Of a stretch of DNA of 64,000 nucleotides, positions 23,501 to 36,739 are shown one piece after another. The stretch comes from Hexactinellida sp. DTS-2022 (lineage: Eukaryota; Porifera; Hexactinellida): assembly GCA_028753945.1 (NCBI GenBank), contig JAPNXP010000015.1, positions 1,488,001 to 1,552,000 on the forward strand, in the 5' to 3' direction. The notes beneath the pieces are model-generated. The model saw nothing but the letters and a program-made list of their open reading frames with translations. It had not been told where the DNA came from and did not search any database. A program made the position numbers and the translations under genes. The first letter of the stretch is position 1. Every line of letters starts with the position of its first letter.

Positions 23501-25101
23501 GTCAACTTTTGATCGTAATCCAATAAATCATTTTCTTACATGGACTTCTTGGGATACCTACTTTTCCTTTCTTTGTATTGACAATATCGATAAAGTACTC
23601 TCTGAAGATGCTAAAGATATGCTAGAAATAGCTTCTACACAATTTGTTTCTTTGCTTGATGAAATATTCAGATTTAATATAACAGGGGTCAATCTTGATT
23701 TAATCCATGATAATAAAGAATACTTCTTGATACTTGCAGACAACATTCTAGATTCCAAACATAGCTCTGAATATTCATTTTGTGATATTTGTAGGGACCT
23801 CGAAATTTGCACGAAGATGCACCACTGGGCGCGTGAACAAAACGCATTACTTATGGATTTTCATGCTTTTATTGAGAATTTACATAATATTAACATCGAA
23901 AATTGCTCAACATTCTTATCTATCAACCTAGAACAAACGAACATCAAAGATATCTGTTATGCTGAAGGTGATTCCTACTCATTTTTATCTTCTCTTGGTG
24001 TGAATTATATAGTTAGTTCCCCCAGGTTTAGTTCTATTTCAAACGTTTGCGTTTCTCTGCCAGATTCAAGAATATTATTTAAAATTTTTAATTTATTGAT
24101 CACCAATAAAGGAATATCACTACAAACCCATTTTGACCTAAACAACTTCTATGAGGATATTTGGATGCCTGCCTGGGATACTTGTTTACATATTCTCAAA
24201 GAATTACTTAATGAAACAATTCTCATCTCCGATCTAGTTAGATATTTCGATTGTTCTGAAAATACTAATGCTATTTTGAACGATTTGTTGGCATTTAATT
24301 CCTGTTGTATGCAATACCAAGGTAATGCTCACAATAACGATTCTTTGAAGCCCTGCGCAAATAAAATAAAATTGTATTCTAAACTGCTAAACTGTTGTGA
24401 AGCTGCAAATCTAATTGTTAAACTGAAAGAAGTGCTTTTAATAAAGCAGAATTTCGAAATAATTGAAAATATGAGAAATGTAAAACAAAACTTTCAAAAC
24501 AAACATTTAAAGGAGGTCAACAAACAAGTTGGTGATATAGCATTAAATCTCGGTAACCTATCTAAATCCAATCTTGACGTGATACAAGCTATTATTGATA
24601 GAATTGAATTCATAATGTGGATAAGAAGCAACCTAAAAGACCTAAATGAGCTTAAAACATTCGTTGACATATCTCTAACAACCTGTGGAGGTAGTCCAGT
24701 GGATGTGGATAGAATAACTTGTCTCAGTTCTGTCTGCACTAACTTTGCTCCTATCATATTTGAGATAAACGAGAACACCAGTTACGAGACACTCATTGCT
24801 AGATGCAGACAGGTGATTGAGAGTGTTGAGAGGAATAAGGAGCTGACTAAGCTGCTGAGACAGGTCGGAGAGAATGTTAGATTTTGGGAGGAAATGAAGA
24901 AGTCTCATGGATCAGTTGAGGAGACAACTCTTATGCAACTAGATAGTGTTATCAAATCTGGAGAATTTTGTTTAAAAATAGGAGAGTCACTGAATCTCTG
25001 TGATATAGTGAGTCTAAGTGTTGTAAGAGAGAATGGCGAGAAGAGAATATACTCTCTAGAACAGCTGAGAGAGTTTCGTAGCAAATTAATGCTTGTCGTT
25101 G
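20532..25101 (+). CDS. RNF213-like: RNF213-like E3 ligase, exon 1
   Basis: First coding exon (about 1,523 codons, ends in phase 1) of a giant AAA+/E3 ubiquitin ligase of the RNF213 family, cytosolic proteins acting on lipid droplets and pathogen surfaces in vertebrates. The start follows an in-frame TGA and has G at -3. Residues 8-31 are Cys-rich (C8, C13, C18, C28, C30, C31), recalling the zinc-ribbon start of vertebrate RNF213. About residues 91-220 hold tandem 24-residue repeats. Near residues 335-440, EEYWAEIRCISIGVG through YKYCIYSKDNKEVFEHLHHK looks like the CBM20-like domain. The rest is the helical stalk, Leu/Ile-rich without motifs. The exon is followed by GTAAGT. The open frame runs on to a stop at 25178, but the phase and homology support splicing to 25179. 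Confidence 0.85.
20802..21200 (+). repeat. 72-bp coding repeat in exon 1
   Basis: Five to six copies of a 72-bp unit encode LHDAGQSKSIPTESTETHHQ-type 24-residue repeats, acidic/polar and probably disordered. Middle copies are nearly identical; the outer ones diverge, as expected for expansion by unequal exchange. A shadow frame (20884-21294) is also open because of the repeat. Confidence 0.9.
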
Positions 25102-25178
25102 GTAAGTCTGAGTTACCTGGTCTAGACACACACACACAAGTAGTTATGAGAATTCCCTATTATTTAATCACAAATTAG
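25102..25178 (+). other. Intron 1, 77 bp
   Basis: Donor GTAAGT at 25102 and acceptor TTAG at 25178 restore the frame in phase 1 (codon GAC spans the join). A second in-phase acceptor, CAG at 25190, is possible and would remove four codons. The intron contains the stop codon that ends the exon 1 frame. Confidence 0.75.
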
Positions 25179-28100
25179 ACACAATAACAGAGATAGGAAT
25201 AATTGTAATCCAATTAGCTGAGACTGGTAATCAGCGCTATCTTAGCTATGAACTTTTCTCAGATTGTAACCCACAGGATGATACTCTCATGGAAAGTAAA
25301 ATGAAATTGAGAGATACTCTAGAAGATTGGAAAGTAAATGTTGAAGAAGCAAGAAACAGGCATTATTTCCTAAATTACTTTACTATATCGCAGATAGTGT
25401 TTCTACAGAAGGGAATAAGATCATTTATTGAAGACAGAGAGGATAGAGAACTGGAACAGCTGTACCATATACTGGGACTGCTAAACCCTGATGTCTCCAA
25501 GCAGGATATACAACAAGCATTGGAACAATCTGATATTATTCCTAAACCAAATCCCTCCCTAAAATATAAACCTGAAAATACACATGATTTCTCTAAACAA
25601 TCACTTTCTACATCCATCTCAACTTATTATTCTCAATTCGCTCCTACTAAATCTAGATATACACCTACAACAGAGTCATTTTCACTTTCGAATAATAATG
25701 TAGGTAATTTTCCTGAAAGTTTAAGCTCTATGGAGAAGGAAGTTGCTCAGAAAGTGAGTGACGAGGCTGGCTTACCATTAAAACTAGTTATTAAGGGTAT
25801 ACAAGAATTTCACAAGAATCATCACGCTGTTTCTGATGCAACTAAGTTGTTAAATTGGTGTATTGAGAATGAGTTTGAAAGTGATACTGAATCTATGGAT
25901 GTTGATGCACTTTTCTCTCTCGAAGGGGAAAATCATCCAATGGTTGAATCCAATGAAGAAATTTTTCAAATAGAAGCTTTAATGGACTTGCATCAGGTAG
26001 GACATTTTCTTGAAGAAATATTTCGCATTAGTGGATGTAAGATTCGAGCAGAGAGAGAATTTATGTACAATTTGAAGGAAGGAAATCCTAATCTTATTGT
26101 GATACCTACAAAAGGAATGTTAGAATTCGTTCTTTCTCTTTACATGAGTGACAATGATAAGCTACCCCTGCCCTATTATCATGAAATAGTGATTTGTACT
26201 CCTCAAACCAGACTCGAAGAAATAGAAATATTCTGGAGACGAGCAGTTATGATCCCTGATAAATTGAATCTCTATCTATTCTGCTTAGTAGGAATTGAGT
26301 ATCTAAGCTATGATGTAGCAGTTCAAGCTGTTTCTAAGTTGAAATATCTTCAACAAAATCATGAGCGGATAGATAATTACAGACTAGTCTTAATCTGTTC
26401 TGAAGAGAAAGAAGAGTATTCTTATATGGCAGCTGCTCTTGATGATTACAAGATACCCATACTGTCGAGAAGCAAAATAGAGAATGTGAAAGAGTATATA
26501 AATAGGAGACTCTCTCCTGTTCAGCGGCATTCATTATTCAAAAGCAGAGACCCAGCTTGGTTAGTAGACAGAGAGAGAAAGAGAGTTAGACTAGTAGTAT
26601 CAGATAGCGTAGGATCAGGTAAGTCTCTCCATATTAATAATTTGAAATCAGACCTGTTGAGTCAGGGTATAGTGAGTGAGGAGGAGAGAGAGCAATCAGC
26701 TGTGACTGTAGCTATACACGGTAGACAAGCTTCAGAGGAACATCTAGCTGAACAGTTGCTAAAGAGGAGTGTTAGTGGTGTTAAGCATGGAGTCATGTAT
26801 CATGTGGATATAGCTTCTACCGTCCAGCTATGTTTGGAACCGATTTTATTCAAACTGCTAATATTAGGCGGGATTTGCAAGAGATCGGGTGAGCTATGGC
26901 ACTGTAGAGTAAGAGATTACTATGTAATTGAAATGACATTGAAAAATGTTGAATTCGCACCATACACTAGACTTTACCCTTATTCATTATGTGTTCAACC
27001 ATTGAATGTGATTGGAACATCTGATAATCTAAGTGCACAAACTATAGATTTAGAGCAACTAAGAAAAGAACAATTTCAGAGAGTTTGCGTATATTTAAGG
27101 AGATTGGATAGTGGCAAAGATTTGGACAATTTTAAATTCAACCAGGCCGATAATTTTGAGAGTATATATCAAGGTGACAATATACATATATTATTGAAGC
27201 ATTGTGGGATCAAACATCCATCTTGGTCGGAATTGCGTAATTTCGTATCATTTCTTGATAAACAACTTTCAGACTGTGACAACTCGGATTATTGTCAATC
27301 TGGTATTATGGGATATGAGTGGAAAGGATTTAAATCGTTTGTTGTGAAATTCATGATACTAATGTCTAGAGATTTCGCTACACCTTCTCTCAAGGAAAAT
27401 AATATAAAAGATAACCCGAATGTTCTTACCCATTTTGAAGTAATGGAAAGGAGAAAATGGGAGAATAATTCTCATCCTTACATATTTTTTAACCCAGACA
27501 GAAACACAATGACATTTCTTGGATTCCACATATCCAGTCAAGGACACTTAGTGGATTCAGATAATCCATCTCATGTAATAGAAAGTAACATAATGCATCC
27601 GCACCTCCTTCATATACTGACTGCCAATAGAGTCAATCTTCAGGAAAACTTCAGTAAACTGAACAAAATGGATAGGATAATTAAGCTAGCTGGAGTTATG
27701 GGCATTGAATGGCTAGCAGACCCAGATCCTGGTTATGTACTAACTCTTGACAACATGAGAAAGATTCTAGCTATTCTGATGAGATTCCGTTGTAACATCC
27801 CCGTTGTTATAATGGGAGAGACAGGCTGTGGCAAGACGCGACTCATTCAATTCATGTGTTCGCTACAAGCTCTACAGACTGGTGCTACTAACATGTTAAT
27901 ATTGAAGGTACATGGAGGTACTACAGAGACTGATGTCATGTGTAAGGTAGAGGAAGCTGAGAAGCTAGCACAGAGGAATTATCTAGAACACCAGGTTGAT
28001 ACTGTATTGTTTTTTGATGAAGCTAATACGAGTCCAGCCATCGGGCTGATCAAAGAGATCATGTGTGATAGGAGAATGTACGGTAGACACATCCGCACTG

Positions 28101-31100
28101 ACATTGGCCTGCAGTTCATAGCAGCCTGTAATCCTTATCGCAAACACACAGAGGAGATGCTGAACAAACTGAATTCTGCTGGTCTCGGGTTCTTCACCAA
28201 GTCCAGTGAGACCACAGACAGATTGGGAGACATTCCTCTCCGTGAGTTGGTCTATCGAGTGATGGAGCTTCCAGCCAGTTTACGACCATTGGTGTGGGAT
28301 TTCGGTCAGTTGAGTAACAGCATAGAGAAGACATACACACGTGAGATAGTAGCGAGACATCTACGAGATCGTAACTGCCCGATAGAAGCACAAGATGACA
28401 TTATAGATGTGATAAGTGATGTTCTTGCTGGGGCACAGAACTACATGAGAGAAAGGAAGGATGAGTGCAGCTTTGTTAGTTTGAGAGATGTGGAGAGAGC
28501 AATGAGGGTGATGCTATGGTTTTATTCTAATCTTGAATATTTTAGACCAGAACACGATACTTATTCTAATGATTCTGATGGATTTTCTCCTGTTGATGGG
28601 AATGTTGATTATGTTGGAATTAGAGATCAGGAGGTTGAGGGAACAATTACCCAGGGGCTTAATTCACTAAATAGGATTGATCCCATAACATACAGTTTAA
28701 TTATTTCACTGTTTGTATGCTACAGAGCCAGAATTCAAGAAAGAGATGAGTTTGATAAGCATATGGTAAATATCATCAAGCACCCTCTAACACCAATTAT
28801 TGACTATCAAGTTATTCACAGAGAAGTAGACAGGTGTGAACAATTACTATTAGAAAATATGACAGTTGGAGCTAATATAGCCAAGAATACAGCTTTGAAG
28901 GAGAATGTGTTCATGATGTTTGTATGCATTGAGTTGAAGATTCCTCTTTTCGTGATAGGTAAGCCAGGCAGCTCCAAGTCTCTCGCTAAATCCATCATAT
29001 CCAACTCCATGCAAGGGAGTCGTTGTCCAGACGGCAGTATTCTACAGAACTTTAAACAAGTTCAAATAATGTCGTATCAGTGCAGTCAGCTATCTACAGC
29101 AGATGGAATAATTGGAGTATTCAATAGCTGTAGAAACCTTCAGCGTAAGACAGGAAGTAACAATTTCACAGCTTGTGTTGTGCTAGATGAGGTAGGATTA
29201 GCAGAAGATTCTCCTCTGCTTCCTCTTAAAGTACTCCATCCTCTTCTTGAGGATATAGTAGTTATGGCTCTGAAGAGGTAGAATGTACGGAAGAACTCAT
29301 TGAACCTTCAATACAGTTCGAAACACCTACTTACAATGATGTTCCCTTTCAACTTGATGATATGAAGGATCATGTTGCATTTATAGGCATATCTAACTGG
29401 TCTCTTGACCCAGCTAAGATGAATAGGGGAATTATGTTATCACGGGGAGATCCTGATATAGAGGAATTAGCTGCCAGTGCCAAGGGTATTTGTCAATCTA
29501 CTTCTGCTAATATTCAGTGGGGAATCCTTAGGAGTATTGAAAACAAAATTAAATACCTTGCCAAAGCATATCTTCGGTTGACTAATGTTGATATGAAGCG
29601 AGATTATTATGGTCTTAGAGATTTCTATAGTCTTGTTAAAATGCTAGTCTTCTTCTGTAATAAATATCAAACTAACATAAATCGAGTTATACTAGAACAT
29701 GCTGTTAAGAGAAACTTTGGTGGATTGTCATGTGTAGACCCTGTAAAAACATTTCAAGACACTGTAAGGCTAACCTTGGGAGCAAGTAAAAAAGGTCCAG
29801 ACTCATCACCACTCGGTCTAATCAGTGCTAACTTAATGAATCTATCTCGCTCTTACCACGGAGAAACACGCTACCTCCTGCTGCTGACAGAGAACTATGC
29901 CGCTCTTAACATCCTACTTCGATCTCCAGATATGTGGCCCAAGCAGCAGGACATTCAGAGTATCCGTGTCATATTCGGGTCCAGCTTTCCGTGTGACCAG
30001 GAGTACTCTGCAGTCTGTCGTAACATCAATAAGATTAAAGTGTGTATGGAATCTGGTAAGACAGTAATACTACTTAACCTTGAGAATCTCTATGAATCTC
30101 TGTACGATGCTCTTAACCAGTATTACATGGAAATGAATAATCAAAGGTATGTGGATCTGGGGTTAGGTACCCACAGAATGAAATGTCGTGTTCACAACGA
30201 TTTCAAACTGATTGTCGTAGCTGACAAAGAGACTGTACAGGAACGATTTCCTACTCCTCTCATCAACCGACTTGAAAAGCATGTCCTCACTATGTCCACT
30301 GTGCTGACTGAAGAATGTGTCAAAGTATCCGAATCCTTAGTCGAGTGGGCACTTAAGTTTTCGACACTTGATGATAATCAATATTTTGCAATCCAAAGGG
30401 TGAATCAGTTTAATGCAGGAGACTGTTTCATAGGTTATCATAATGACACACCCTCTTCCATTGTATTCCATGTAATGAAAGAGATGTATCCAAACGGTAT
30501 ACCTACTGCTGATGAAGTAGATCTGATCGCTGTATTGGAGAGAAGTCAGACTCTGTTACTTAGAATGGCCACTACAGATGCTGTACTTCGTGTTAAGAAC
30601 AGCCATCTCTCTTTCCAGTCGGAACAAATAATATCAGAGTATTTCAAGCTACAGTTATGCAGCCTAGAGGAGTATCTGAGTCAGGTACTGAGTGGTATCT
30701 GTAGGAATGAGACAGGAGCACATCTCACTCTTGCTACAACTCACTCAAGACTTCTCACAGAGAGGGACATAGATCAATTGCAACAGCGTCTGTCCACAGA
30801 TACAGATTCTGTACAGATACAGAGTCTCTCTCTACAGCAGTTCCAGACAGAACAGCAGTACATCAGAGAAATTCATAAGTTCTTGAGAGGAGACTCGGAG
30901 AGTGAGACGACAGAAAGGACTCACAAAAGGATATTACTTGTCCAGTGTGAGAAAGGAGCAGATAATGCTAAGTTAATTGCTTGTGCTCGTCACAAGACAG
31001 TAGATGAGTTGAAGGACTGGAGAGAGGAACAGAGAGAAGAGTTTAAGTGTGATATCTTTCTATTATTCTTGGTCCAACTAAGTAGAGAAGCACACGGGTG

Positions 31101-31239
31101 TAAATTTATGAGTTTCTGTGGAGGAGACTGGAACACAGTGCATATTGATGATATACGTTCTCTTGATTATACAGAGATGCCTCCTATATCTCAGCTCATT
31201 GGAAAGCAGATTTATGAAGTGTTTGTAGGTCATGTCATG
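25179..31239 (+). CDS. RNF213-like: RNF213-like E3 ligase, exon 2 (AAA+ core), one frameshift
   Basis: About 2,020 codons covering the AAA+ motor. It opens with TITEIGIIVIQLAETGNQRY. Around 25725-25890 a UBA-like helical stretch occurs. A degenerate Walker A (VGSGKS, about 26612) precedes the conserved RNF213 block SAQTIDLEQLRKEQFQRV. A full pair follows: GETGCGKT at 27815 with VLFFDEANTS near 28005. The next is GKPGSSKS at 28958 with VVLDEVGLAEDSP near 29180. After HPLLE the frame shifts by one base (about 29251) and continues with FIGISNWSLDPAKMNRG and RYVDLGLGTHRMKCRVH and FPTPLINRLEKH, all hallmark RNF213 sequences. The exon ends in phase 0 at GTGAGT (31240). ATP-dependent remodelling linked to ubiquitin transfer is the family role; activity here depends on whether the frameshift is real. 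Confidence 0.85.
29248..29254 (+). other. Apparent 1-base deletion in exon 2
   Basis: The frame used from 25179 reaches a stop at 29279-29281, while homology moves to the -1 frame after HPLLE. The next frame is open from 29251 (GGA TAT AGT). A lost G in the GAGGAT run explains the shift. No intron of realistic size fits. It may be a sequencing or assembly error or a real mutation. Confidence 0.75.
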
Positions 31240-31323
31240 GTGAGTGTTTGGTTCACTTTATTTACTTTATATATTTGTATACACTAATGGTATTCGATCT
31301 TGTGGTATTCCTAAAGATAGAAA

Positions 31324-32181
31324 GCAGGCTTACCGTGGAGTAAAATCGCATCCATATCCTTATCTATATCCAGACCATTTTTGTGGATATTCATGGATAT
31401 TCATGGGAATCATGGATATCCATTGAATATTGATATATTTTTCTAACACCTAATATCAACAAAATATCCAGAAGATTTAAGTCCTATGTATATTTATTAT
31501 TTATCAGCTGAATGTTGTACTATATAATCAAAGTTCGTCAATATCGCTATCCTTCCTCAAAACATCTCTTTCTGGGTCATTATTGATGGCTTCTGCTAGA
31601 TTATTGGGTCTGATAACAAATCCTAGCTTTTGAAGTCTATTGCGACTAATTTTTTGGAATTTCATTGTCTCTTCTATTGTTAATTAATGAACTAAAAGTA
31701 TAGCAAGTAGGATAAACGAAAAAGCCAAAATAAAAATCATGGCATGTAAATATTCAGGAGTGACGTGAAAAAATTAAGGAGATAGACAGGTCAATCTTAG
31801 GAAATATAACAAAGTCCACATTTCTTGTATTTACATTCCCAAATATACTTTGACATGCAAGGTTTCCAAATGTGTAAGAAAATTCGATTCGGTTACTATT
31901 ATGACCTTTTTGACGTCACTAAAGGTCAAAATCACCTTCTTTTAGAATAATAAGGCTAGTAAATAATTTTATTAGATGAAATAAATTAGGTGTGTAAACC
32001 AATTGGGAGTAGGACAAAAAAACTAAGGCTACTTAATTTTCACACTCATTTTTTAGAACCCTGGTTTGAAATATTTTCGAAGTTAAATTTGAAATGGATA
32101 TCCACAATATCTATGGATATGACAAAAACTCGATATCCATCCATGGAGATCTCCATGGATATCCATATCCACGGCAAGCCA
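31324..32181. mobile_element. hAT-like element with ATGGATATCC repeats
   Basis: Ends GCAGGCTTACCGTGGAG and CCACGGCAAGCCA, duplication gatagaaa on both sides (31316-31323, 32182-32189). Subterminal sequence repeats TGGATATCCAT in both orientations. No transposase. Confidence 0.8.
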
Positions 32182-33462
32182 GATAGAAAACCCGTCCGTC
32201 CATTATATTTACATACTTAAATCGATATTATTTCAGTTAAATTTGTGTTGAGTATGAACGCGAAATGCGTGGTTTATGAATGGATTAATTCAAATTGTGA
32301 AGCTACATAATAATTGTTTATTCATAGCAATTAAACTCAATTTCCAAATAGTATATCTAACTTACCTACATATATACGTAAATCAATAAGACGATTTAGT
32401 ATAGTATTTGTAATTTAAATTCAATCTATGTCATTCTATAAGCACAAATGTGGGGCACAAAAACGAAATGCATCTGCTACCACAGAAAGGTATTTATCTA
32501 AGCTGCCAAAACTTGATAGCTTCTTCCGCGGTAACACAACCGACCTACAACCATCTGTTTGACACTCATGTGCACAGTAGCGAATGATGAGAGGTGTTTC
32601 AACTACATGAAACGTCAAAAAATATACTACGCACAACAATGTCGCAGGAGCGATTCGCAGATCAGGCAACGATAACCATGATGACAGATCTTGCAACGAT
32701 AACCATGACGACAGAGAAATTATCTCAAGTTTTGTAGAACAGAAAATTCGTAAAAAAACATTAGTTATTAGTAAATTTTGATTAAAGGTTTATCAAAGTT
32801 AGAGTGTAACTTTAATTATAGTATAGGGATGATTTTAGTATGGGATCCATCGTTGAAGTCGCACCAAGTTAGGGCCCGAAGTGTGCTTAATCCGGCCCTG
32901 TGTCGCGTTCATACTCAAGTGGGAAGTGGCTCCCCCACTGACCCCCAGTATGAAGCATCATCTTGCCTCCCGCCCCACTATTTTATTTGCTCCATAGTTT
33001 ATGGGAGAAATGAATCGGATCGACTGGAATAAGATCAACTAATTGCCACGACTTGAATAAGATCGACCCGTTTCACGACTGGAATAAGATATTATTAATT
33101 CGATCTTACTGCAGCACTCTGACACCTTAGGTATAGCTTCATCAAAGAGATCAGTGAATGTACTACATTAGATCAATATCAGATTACAATAGGTAGTTCT
33201 TATTCTAGACTTGAAAATGAGCCATAATACACACCAAAGAGCCTGGGTTTTATCATGAGCCATATTACACACCAAAAGAGCCAATCTTATTCTAGAAGTG
33301 AAAATGGGTCGATCTTATTCAGGTCTGTCTTATTCCAGTCGTGGGAATGGGTCGATTCTATTCCATTAGATAAATTCAGAGGTCGATCATATTCAGTCAA
33401 CCCATAGTTTATCACCAGGGCTGGTAGAGTAGATTCTAACAGCCGGATAAATCGTTGGCAGT

Positions 33463-33490
33463 ATCTATCTATCTATCTATCTATCTATAC
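33463..33490. repeat. (TCTA)n microsatellite
   Basis: About seven TCTA/CTAT units immediately before the tandem array. Confidence 0.9.
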
Positions 33491-34439
33491 CAATAAAAAG
33501 AGGAATTGTTGTGTGTTTGTGTGTTTGTGTGTTTGTTTGTGTGTTTGTCCATAATTAATTGGAAAGACTACGAGTCCCAGAAAGCTGAAAATTTGTATAC
33601 AGGGGTCATTTTGTACTGCGACAACGATCTATTGGTTTTTGAAACAAAATATTCACATTTGAAGGTGACAAAAATGTTAGCCAATTAAATTCGAGGGTTT
33701 GTTAGTATGGATTAGCAGATTTCATCAATTAGTATAAATAGATTGTGCATAATGGAAAGATTTTCTGATGCTCCAATTTGATTGATTGAAAATTAATTCA
33801 TTTAACCAATCAATCATTTGTCTATTCTATTGCCTGTTTTTCTTTTAGTATTATTTTGATTCGAGCTTTCTTATCGTGCAACTGAAATTTATTGAGCTTT
33901 TAAAACTCATTATTAATGTGATTGCTTTTGGGGAGGGAAAGGCCGCGAAGCGGCCGTTAATTGTATCGCGTAGTGTCTAACACGAACGAACAAAAGTCGC
34001 GAAGCGACTTTTGTGAGAGAGTAATCCGTCGCGAAGCGACCGAGACCGAAGGGCTCGTATATAAAAAGAGGAATTGTTGTTTGTTTGTGTGTTTGTGTGT
34101 TTGTTTGTTTGTTTGTTTGTTTGTTTGTTTGTTTGTCCAGAATTAATTGGAAAGACTACGAGTCCCAGAAAGCTGAAAATTTGTATACAGGGGTAATTTT
34201 GTTCTGCGACAACGATCTATTGGTTTTTGAAGAGAAATATTCACATTTGAAGGTGACAAAAATTGTTAGCCAATTAAATTCGAGGCTTTATTGGTTAAAT
34301 TAATTAATTTTCAATCAATCAAATTGGAGCCTCAGAAAATATTTCTATTATGCACAATCTATTTATACTAATTGAATTATTTGTCTATTCTGTCGCCTGT
34401 TTTTCTTTTAGTATTATTTTGATTCGAGCTTTCTTATCG

Positions 34440-34592
34440 CAGGGTTTTTTTAAAGGTTGAGACCTTGGTGTCATTCAGCAGCGGCCGTGGTGAACTCAAC
34501 ACTGCAGCAGCTGCGGCCGACCCGAATCGTGGTGTAACTTCCCAAAATCTTGGTGGCATTTTGTTCCAAGAAGACCCTTAAAAAAAACCCTG
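34440..34592. mobile_element. Miniature hAT-like element in unit 2
   Basis: CAGGGTTTTTTTAAAGG ... CCTTAAAAAAAACCCTG flanked by cttatcg (34433-34439, 34593-34599). The sister units at 33880 and 35380 read straight through this site, which is a clean empty-site comparison. Confidence 0.85.
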
Positions 34593-36305
34593 CTTATCGT
34601 GTACCTGAAATCTATTGAGCTTTTAAAACTCATTATTAATGTGATTGCTTTTGGGAGGGAAAGGCCGCGAAGCGGCCGTTAATTGTATTGCGTAGTGCCT
34701 AACACGAACGAACAAAAGTCGTGAAGCGACTTTTGTGAGAGAGTGATCCGTCGCGAAGCGACCGAGACCGAAGGGCTCGTCTATATATTAAAAGAGGAAT
34801 GTTTTGTGTGTTTGTGTGTTTGCCCAGAATTGATTGGAAAGACTACGAGTCCCAGAAAGCGTAAAATTTGTATACAGGGGTAATTTTGTACTGTGACAAC
34901 GATCTATTGGTTTTTGAAACAAAATAACGGGATTATTACGTCACAGTTGCTAAAAACGGTTATTTTGTACTAACTTCCCAATTTTGCTCCGATCTGTAGA
35001 AAATTCAAACCATTAGACGTACACTAAATTTCTACACTTGATATCAGTTCACGAATTCCCATTTTTATTCTGATTGTGACACAGTTAATTAATTAGTCCC
35101 TACACTAATCAACCATAAATAGTGTATCGTACCAACACAGGTATAGCAAAGTGCAAGTGTAATAATCCAGTTTTAGCCAATTAAATTAGAGGGTTTGTTA
35201 GTATGGATTAGCAGATTTCATCAATTAGTATAAATAAATTGTGCATAATAGAAATGTTTTCTGAGGCTCCAATTTGATTGATTGAAAATAAATTAATTTA
35301 ACCAATCAATCATTTGTCTATTCTATTGCCTGTTTTTCTTTTACCGTAGTATTATTTTGATTCGAGCTTTCTTATCGTGCAACTGAAATTTATTGAGCTA
35401 TTAAAACTCATTATTAATGTGATTGCTTTTTTGGGGAGCGAAAGGCCGCAAAGCGGCCGTCTATTGTATCGCGTAGTGCCTAACACGAACGAACAAAAGT
35501 CGCAATGAGACTTTTGTGAGAGAGTGATCCGTCGCGAAGCGACCGAGACCGAAGGGCTCGTATATTAAAACGCAATTGTTGTTGTGTGTGTGTGTTGTCC
35601 AGAATTAATTGAAAAGACTACGAGTCCCAGAAAGCTGAAATTTGTATACAGAGGTAATTTTGTACTACAACAACAATCAATTGGTTTTTGAAACAAAATA
35701 ACTGGATTATGACGTCATAAATGCACTTATTTTGGAATAACTCTTTCAGTTTTTATCCGATTCGCCCACAATTTTAGATGGCAAGACAACATGAAATGAG
35801 ACACACGTAATCGATTTATGGGATTTTGACGTCACGTTGGAACTAATTTGGATTCAGCTCTTACATTTTTGATTCAATCGACAAATAATTTTGTCACATT
35901 ATAAAACAGAATGTATTGCATGTCTCTAGAAATATTTATAACTTTCGCATTTAATCTGAGCCAGGCATTAACAAAAATGTAACCTCCAATTGCTGCGTCA
36001 TTGCACATATTGATGTTTGATGATTTAATGTTCACCTACATTATTTCCGAAATTGCATACTTGATTAATCCAGTTTGGCTTCCAGTTTATTTCTATTTGA
36101 TGTATTACGTCAATCGTCATTCGCATAAGTATGCATATTCATATTATCAAAGTAGTCAACTATTTACTATACCTATTATCTTCTGCATAGTAAAAGACAT
36201 TGATGATGCAGCGAATTAATAATAATTAAACAATTTACTATGCAGTAAATCCTGGGTTGGTAAATAACATTAATTAATTAATTGATTAGTTGACATACTT
36301 TCGTC

Positions 36306-36739
36306 TAGGGTTGCCAGATTTTCATAAGGCCAGACCCGGACAAAAATTTTTCTCTACACTATAAACCATATTTGTTGTTCCTAACATATCTACCGTACAT
36401 CTAAGGCATATTGTTAACAATGTATCAAAATGCTAACTACTATACATTGTGTTATTTATGAAATTGCTTGTACTTATCACTTAATAGTTAATAGATTTAT
36501 AAACGCAATCAATGTAAGAGCCTATTTAGAATAGATAAATTCTGAAACATAACATAATATTAACTAGTAACTAAGGAATGATAACCTATAACATTAGGAA
36601 AATATGAATTATTGTGCATATTGCTTCATAGTAGTGCTAACTTCTCCAAACCCGGACAAAATAGCTCCAAACCCGGACCCCGGACAAATGGCTCTAAACC
36701 CGGACTGTCCGGGTCAAACCCGGACGTCTGGCAACCCTA
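36306..36739. mobile_element. hAT-like element
   Basis: TAGGGTTGCCAGA ... TCTGGCAACCCTA with perfect 8-bp duplication ctttcgtc (36298-36305, 36740-36747). The right end repeats AAACCCGGAC. Confidence 0.9.

Noticed and set aside
25176-25178. Stop codon at the end of exon 1 frame as a true gene end
   Set aside because: A 77-bp GT-AG intron removes it and homology continues downstream in phase.
32436-32696. 86-residue minus-strand frame as a gene
   Set aside because: No recognised motif; flanked by a weak hAT-like end, probably transposon-derived noise.
33506-34303. Cys/Val/Phe/Leu-rich small proteins
   Set aside because: Translations of GTTT/GTGT tracts in tandem repeat units.
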